NCBI GenBank assembly: GCA_035578905.1
Contig: JAQJVL010000102.1
Location: 62,001 to 126,000 of the forward strand
Length of the DNA: 64,000 nucleotides
Reading direction: 5' to 3'
From: Stictocephala bisonia
Lineage: Eukaryota > Arthropoda > Insecta > Hemiptera > Membracidae
Positions 57,851-64,000 of this stretch are shown one piece after another. Made by a program: the position numbers and the translations under genes. How positions within the stretch are numbered: position 1 is the stretch's first letter; each line of letters opens with the position of its first letter. Below the pieces are notes generated by a model that saw only the letters and a list, made by a program, of their open reading frames with translations, had not been told where the DNA came from and made no database searches.

Positions 57851-59722
57851 CATTACATTCAACTTGCTCTACGCTATCGCTGGAGGAATTGCGTGGCATA
57901 ATCTTGTCTAAAAATTATAATTTTGTTACGTTCTGTACTATCCGGATTCATCTTCCATCATATTTAACCGGTTAACCAGAGTTTACTGTACATGCAATTT
58001 TTTTTACTTTCTCTACTGTAATGTTTCCTTTGACATTTAAAATTTACTAGTTATTATGACATGGATGTTCGTAAAGACATTTTACCAATATATTATGACA
58101 TAGGTCTTAATGAAAAGAGGAGCTCTTAAGTACACCGTTAATAGATAAAACAGCTTCATCATTGTTCAGATTTGTACAACTCCTTTTGAATAATATATAT
58201 TTTGTGACATTTAACTTGTTGTAACTCTTTTATTGTCTGGTTTAATTTACCCCGAAACTGTAACAGGAACAGGGTTGTATTCTCAACATATTCAGTAGAG
58301 TAGCTCTTGATTAAAAACCAATTATGCCCACGTACAGTTTGTTCCCAAACAAATAGCATAATTGATTAATGTTGTCATTCATTAACATAACAAATCTACG
58401 ACCAATCAAAATAGTTTTCATAATTGTTTACTGTCACTGACGAACGAGTAAGCCATTTATATTTTTGACAATCATTAATACAGTATTTATTTATTGTTTG
58501 TTGCGTGATAAGTGAAATTAACTAAGATTGAACCACTGTACGTGTATTGTTGAGCGGGAGGGTCAATACCACTGTTCGTGAATGGGTGTGTGGGTGTGTC
58601 AATACCACTGTCACTGTACGGACGTGTACACTGTGATGTACATCAATAATATAGTATCCAATTTGACAGACATAAATTTTACTACGTTTTATGCTGAGAA
58701 AATTGAGTTGGTACAAAATGCCTTTTATGCCTGTGAAATAAAAATTGAATAGTTTTAAAGTTTAGCACAAAGACAAACTAAAATCACGAATATAAACTAG
58801 ATGTTTTAATGTCCAACATCAATAAGCTACGTACCCAGTGGTCTACAACCTGTTTTGAAAACAATAACATAACCTCAACTCTCAGTTGACTGTTTTTAAA
58901 GCACTAGATGTTCGCGCTCGCCAAATTATTTTACTTCGTGAACAGTCGGCCACTTGCTCTTTAGCAAGCGAAAAGCCAAGTGACCTATACAAATTTATTG
59001 GCCCCTCCCTCCCTCACCCACAGCTAATATCATTGGCGAGGATGGCTCCTCAACTGGCAATCGAAGAGCTGCTGCGCCCAACTATGCAACTGACTGTGGC
59101 ATTGTTTGGTTCGTTATTATTTATTTAATATTAAAGAATGGCAGTGTTGCTATAAGAGATTGATGTTATTGTAGTGGTAACACTTAAGGAAATGTTTAAA
59201 AAGTATATGACAATTAGAGAAAAACTTACCTGAGCTTCGCAGCTAGCCCTGAGAAAACGTCCATGAACAAGAATCTTAATTACAATAGTAATCTAACGAA
59301 AGAGATGGTAAGAATATCGTAGAATGTGCTAAAAGTTAAATATCAATTATAGTATATTTGATAATCAGAATAATTAAATTTATTTTGAAGTGAAGTAAGG
59401 GGCCACATGGTAAACTTTGCCCCGGGGCCACCAAAAGTCTCTGGACGGCCCTGACCACATGTTTCATCTAAGACAAGTATGCATATGTTTAAAACTGTCA
59501 ATTTTATTGGTATTTTGTTTACAAAACAACTGTATGAAACTATTTAAAGAACTCTTAAAATGATAAAATTAATTATGATATTTATTAATACAGAAAGTTT
59601 TTGTACGGATTTATGTTGATGTAAATATTTTATAGAAAGTACTAAAAAAGATGTTTAACAAGTGAAATGTCTGCTTTTTATCCGTAATTACATTACAAAT
59701 GCATTCCATACAACAGTTCTTA

Positions 59723-60161
59723 AGCCCCATACACACGGTTACTTCGAACTGACCGTGTGTATGCAACATCCTTTCAGTTCGGCCTGAGCTCAGCCGACTG
59801 ATGGACTGATGAAAATTCGTCAGTTCTTAAGGTACAGTTATAACTGACGGCAGGCCGGACGGACCGTGTGTCCTTCAGATCTAACTGAAAAGTCCAATTG
59901 TAGGCGGGCCGAACTGAACATGGTCCTTCAGTTCGGCCGGACTACAGTTAGAAAAACGAAATAGTGGTGCCACTAGAAATACCACTGCACTGCAGAATAG
60001 TAATAGTTCTTCATTAGAAGCCATCTAGTAACCTATACTGGGAAGACACAAGATACACTGTTGATGCGAGTGTAGGTTCTGACCTGGCCGCGTGTGGCTT
60101 GCACTGACATCGAACTGAACAGTTAGAACTGACAGTCCGAACTGGCCGTGTGTATGGGGCT
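59723..60161. mobile_element. PIF/Harbinger-like MITE, 439 bp
   Basis: Terminal inverted repeats AGCCCCATACACACGG (59723) and CCGTGTGTATGGGGCT (ending 60161), flanked by TTA on both sides (59720-59722, 60162-60164). The 3 bp TTA/TAA target and this end type fit PIF/Harbinger. The interior holds several CAGTTCGGCC/GGCCGAACTG motifs in both orientations, so the whole can fold extensively. Inserted in the DDE-element copy 2. Confidence 0.8.
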
Positions 60162-60489
60162 TTATGCTTAGTTATCGCTGTTAGTCAGCACTGCGGAATG
60201 CTTTTGATATTTATCTATAAGTCTATGCGATCACGAAAGTTGAAACTGATGTTTAAATAACATACTAGAGATAACATTTGATAGGCATGGTTTAGTACTG
60301 AAGAAATTAAATTTCCCTGGCCAGAATTATGAACCTTGTCAGTCCACAACTCTGGCGAAAATAAAAATTAATTCTAATATATTTTTAACTCACCAAAAAA
60401 GGCACAGAAAGAAATTAATAATTAACAGTATTGAACATATTTTTATTAATTATAAACAAAATACAATCACATATTAAAGGAAACGTTAA

Positions 60490-61951
60490 TTAAAATTGTA
60501 TTAAAGCTCCATTTAAATATAGGCCATATAATTTACCTTCGCATATTTCATTTTTAAATTCGTCGCCATCGTCATCACTGCTATCATTTAGGTTTATGAC
60601 GATAGGTTCGCTAATGACATCCCTGGAACACTGCTGCTGAAAGTCAGCTTCTTGGAGCTCTTCTGCGTGTCTTACACATTTGGCCCAGTCAGCGCGTGAT
60701 ACATTATTTAAGGCTTCTTCTGCTAGTTTCTCCGCGTCAGCCAGTTTAAAGGTGTTGTTTTTAAGGCGACTTCCCTCTTCACTTGAGCCCATATCAACTC
60801 TATTGGGTTGTACTGGCAATGGTAGGGGCGCAAGCGAACCACTTCGTGGCCCATTTCATTGGCAACATGATCAAGATAAAAAGATTTATTTGCTGACTTT
60901 GCTTCAGTTATAGATAGAAGTTCAGATTTTGTTTAAGTGGGATCGTGTGGTATATTATTTGATACTAACCATTGAACAATATCGGGTTTTTTCCATTTTG
61001 ATTTTGGACCTCGTCTTTGAGCATTGAATGGTAACTTGCATTGTACATAACAATATCACACCCCTCTTCAAGATTACATAGTAGCTGATCAACAAACCAT
61101 TGCTTAAACAAAGAGACATTCATCTCAGTGTGGTAATTACACTGCTGGAATTGTTTGCCCCCACGAAATACAAGCTTCGCTCCTGGAATGAAGCCTCCTG
61201 CAGCAGATCCTGCGTGTGCGATTATTAGCCGACCACCTTTTCCTGTTGGTATTTTTAAACCTCCATTCATTTTAGAGTCTTGCCATTGCCAAATCTAATT
61301 TTTTGTATGGTTTTGGGATATCCAGGTTTCATCTAAATATATTATAGGCCTTGTATCATTTGTTCTTAATAAATCCATTTTCCGCAGAAAATTTGCTCTA
61401 CGAGCAGCAATATCGTGACGCTCCATTAAGAATTTACGGCCATCATTTGACTTTCTAAATTTAAAACCAAGTGATTTTAATATTCTGATTACAGAATCTT
61501 CAGATCCGGTGTAATTTATTTTGTGCTCTAATTCAGTTAATATTTTTCTGATTGTGGGAAACTCACCTCTGTCATGACTTTAAAAAACTATCCTCTGTAC
61601 AACTTGTTTGTCAAAATCATCCAATTGCGTTTTCCTACTTTCTCGTTTGTAGCGTTTCCTAGAGTCAAACTTTTATTCTTCATCGCTGCCTACTGACTCT
61701 AGAGTTTATTTAATTCTTTGGGCAGTTTTTTCAGATACACCGCACGCCTTGGCTGTTAATTTCATTACTTGTAAAAAGTTTATGTTTTTTCATTCTTCAG
61801 GATTGTCTGCCAAATTTTCAAAAAATTTAAATACATTACCAATTATATTTTTGCTTTGTTTATGAATGTCCTGTTTTCCTTTACGAGAGCGTACACTGAA
61901 TAGAGGTTGTTGCCGTTCTAGCGATGGTTGATCAGTTTCATGTTGATCCAT
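60490..61951 (-). pseudogene. DDE_3-type (IS630/Tc1-like) transposase, broken
   Basis: Cut-and-paste transposase; ATG at 61951. The N-terminal helix-turn-helix region runs about 61930-61480. Catalytic core: YLDETWISQNHT (first Asp, about 61345), GLKIPTGKGGRLIIAHAGS (61270-61200), then DIVMYNASYHS (about 61045), where the expected second catalytic Asp is Tyr. HEVVRLRPYHCQYNPIELIW (about 60830) supplies the third acid (Glu). C-terminal: NNTFKLADAEKLAEEALNNV, then an acidic tail ending at 60490. Several stops and frameshifts (near 61790, 61690, 61590, 61290, 60940). Inactive. Confidence 0.85.
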
Positions 61952-62270
61952 TACTAATACAATTCCGAAAAATAAATAAATAAATTGTTATAAATCAATA
62001 ATTATTATAAAACTCATTCAAAATATTAATAAATAAATATAAAGCAAATACTTAAAAACAATAACGAACATAAACATACATTTCTTCCATTAAATATACA
62101 TAACCAAAACACTTACATTTGATTAAAATGAAAAATTATGATGTTTGTTTACTGCAACAGATGTTTAGACAAATCATTAATATTTTCAATGTATTTACAT
62201 CTGACATTGCTGGGCGAGAAGTGAGGAGGGGAGCTTCACATGAAATAGCTGTCATCGGACTACTTTAATC

Positions 62271-63305
62271 TACTGAATAATCTTATTCAGACAGAGTAGG
62301 GCGAAATTAGCTATTCTTTGATTATTCTTTTTTAACCTTTTGCCTGTTGACATTAAAAGAGCTAATAGTATTTTTCCATTTTCCAAACAGCTGACTAATG
62401 TAAATAATGTTGAATTTTTATTTTCCATATTAAGTTAATTTTATGTATATTTTAGACTTTCTTTTATTTTTACTTCACGCCACACCAGCCAACTTTTTAA
62501 GTAGTCTTTATAGAAGACTAGACAATGCATTATCTTTAATTTATAGTTATTTATAATATATATTTTTTTATTAATATAGCCACCAATTACTGGATTATAA
62601 GGTGGCTATTATTCCTAAATAATGTATGTAAACATATTGTATGCTTTTGGGAAAATAAACATATTATTATTATTACTATTCCATTAACTAACTAAATCTT
62701 CCAATCACATGGAAGCTTTCAGCTAATTTTTTTTGTGAGACGAAGTCGATACCACTGCGGCACAGTGACACACCCTCAGCTAATTAGTGAGTAATATTTT
62801 CTCCCTTATCAGCTTGAATTGTAACCATGGGAATTAAGTAAATATTTTTGTATCTATTTGTTGTTCCACACGGATGTCACTTCATTAGAGACCAAAGTTC
62901 TTAGGTCTCTGCTTTTCACCAGATACCAAAGTCTTTGGTCTCTGCACTTCACACATGTGACGTCATGGGTGATGCGTGTCATATCTACCGTCTTCTTTTC
63001 TAGGTCAAACCATAGATAACAGTTTCTTTTGAATCAATTTGGGGAGTCTAGTATTTAATTGGACGAATCAGAACGTTCAGCCATAAATAATCGTATTTAC
63101 ATGTAATTTCTCTTCTGTGTACGATATTACAGCAATGAACACTCATTAAAGATGTAGGACAAATCGAAAAGAAATGAAATAATTGCTCTTAGCTAAGTTC
63201 CACATTAATTTGAGCATGATTATCTAGCAAAAAAATATAAATTGCAATAGAATTCATAAACATGAAAAACCTATTATAAAGCATGAATGTAATGCAAGTG
63301 CCAGC
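62271..63305. other. Non-coding DNA, possible LINE tail
   Basis: AATAAACATATTATTATTAT near 62656 looks like a LINE 3' tail on the plus strand. AGAGACCAAAG (about 62889) and CTTTGGTCTCT (about 62932) form an 11 bp inverted repeat. No gene. Confidence 0.4.
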
Positions 63306-63309
63306 CACT

Positions 63310-64000
63310 GGAAATCGAGGTTGTGGTTCTGCGCAAGTTTTTTGCCGTACAGTTCATCTATAGTTTAATGCTCAAAAAAGGAAATGTTGATAACCTTGAA
63401 CACTTCAGGCCGATATCGATCACATCCTCTATGTCAAAGGTTTTCGAAAAAGCAGTTCTTAATAGATTGTGGTCTTTCATAAATCAACATAATATCTTGT
63501 TCAGCAACCAGTTTGGTTTTGTCAAGGGAGGTTCCACTGTCAGCGCAATATTCACACTCATAAATAAAATAGTTGGTGCCTTAAGTAGAGGTAAGTATGC
63601 TTTAGGTACCTTTTTCGATTTGCGGAAGGCATTTGATATGGTTTTCCACCATATTTATTACAAAAACTGGAGGGAATTGGAGTTTGTAGTGTGGCAAAGC
63701 AATGGTTTTCGTCTTACTTAAGAGATCGCCAACAAGTTGTCGAGATGCCTTTCGTAGATGGGTGTAACTTTTAAGCGTTGTCGTTCTGATATCTAAACTG
63801 TTATGTCAGGAGTTCCCCAGGGATTCATACTTGGACCTCTTTTGCTTATCCTGTATATTAATGATCTAAAGAGATGTGTTCCTGATGTACATTTGTGTCT
63901 ATTTGCTGATGAAATGTCAATTATAATGGAGATAACTATTGTCATGATTCCTTGGAGATCAATACTTTTGTGGACTAATAGGTTTGTCCAGTAGTTTCGG
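63310..64000 (+). pseudogene. LINE reverse transcriptase, cut by the window end
   Basis: Fingers: NLEHFRPISITSSMSKVFEK; NQFGFVKGGSTVSAIFTLI; motif A TFFDLRKAFDMV (about 63610); a frameshift near 63720; motif B SGVPQGFILGPLLLILYIND (63805); motif C CLFADEMSII (about 63895), where the second catalytic Asp of the FADD box is Glu. 5' truncated, with stops upstream, and incomplete at the right edge. CR1/R1-like by motif wording; clade not certain. Confidence 0.85.

Larger units (their letters stand above)
49033..59453. mobile_element. Outer hAT-type element (non-coding), itself interrupted
   Basis: Ends CAGGGCCGCCCAGAG (49033) and CTCTGGACGGCCCTG (59453). Flanking 8 bp ACCACGTG (49025-49032) and ACCACATG (59454-59461) differ by one base; copy 1 at about 48550 shows the empty ACCACATG site. 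Own sequence is 49033-50795 and about 57850-59453; the middle is inserted DNA. No transposase found, though the G-rich left end and long body are shared with the inner copy. Frames such as 49234-49530, 54176-54373 and 58886-59128 show no known domain. Confidence 0.85.
48961..62270 (-). mobile_element. DDE (IS630/Tc1-like) transposon, copy 2, host of the nested insertions
   Basis: Left end CCGCACCAAAGTAGTCCGAT; right end GTCATCGGACTACTTTAATC at about 62251-62270. Shared terminal inverted repeat AAAGTAGTCCGATGACA. Encodes the minus-strand transposase at 60490-61951. Interrupted by the hAT element 49033-59453 and the MITE 59723-60161; without them it is about 2.5 kb. Exact termini and target duplication are not fixed. 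Confidence 0.68.

Overview
This is a stretch of an AT-rich arthropod nuclear genome, most likely an insect and possibly a hemipteran. The evidence is indirect: no intact long gene, split exon-like segments with consensus splice sites, and a transposon community (Jockey LINEs, gypsy integrase, piggyBac, hAT, PIF-like and pogo-like elements, Helitron-like ends, tRNA-derived SINEs) typical of insect genomes. There are no bacterial operons, CRISPR arrays or rRNA genes. Nearly every open frame over 60 codons is a broken piece of a mobile element.

Layout. 1-5.5 kb: non-coding DNA with candidate host exons on the minus strand (signal-peptide exon 4937-4993, exon 1651-1717, possible last exon 826-892) facing a plus-strand THAP-type zinc-finger first exon (5423-5487, in-frame TGA at codon 3). 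7.4-12.4 kb: a palindromic repeat family made of two modules in both orientations, split by a TTAA-flanked piggyBac-type element (9129-10176), with two short divergent ORFs at 10.56-11.07 kb and a SINE at 11.4-11.6 kb. 12.4-17 kb: two decayed LINEs. 17-22.5 kb: a minisatellite, then remains of a virus-like self-replicating element (family-B DNA polymerase with an embedded endonuclease VII-like zinc motif) whose end is folded into a 1.5 kb palindrome, followed by end repeats. 22.5-23.4 kb: Helitron-like ends and a very long hairpin. 23.7-33.8 kb: three Jockey-type LINE copies, a 480 bp (TG)n tract, two gypsy fragments, and a LINE nested antisense in the third Jockey copy. 35.8-36.3 kb: a probable host-gene start with a signal-peptide exon. 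37-47.4 kb: a SINE, LINE fragments, a second piggyBac-type element, pogo-like elements, and a 907 bp hAT element with a perfect 8 bp target duplication.

48-62.3 kb is a nest of transposons that can be ordered by target duplications: a hAT transposase remnant was hit by two adjacent copies of a DDE (IS630/Tc1-like) transposon; the second copy received a hAT element (49033-59453), which received further DNA including a LINE, and that LINE received a second hAT copy (53531-56849) of the same family in opposite orientation. The DDE transposase itself lies at 60490-61951 and has lost a catalytic aspartate. The window ends in another LINE reverse transcriptase.

The elements do not form a pathway; the window reads as a heterochromatin-like transposon graveyard containing a few possible host exons, which are the least certain and most valuable calls.
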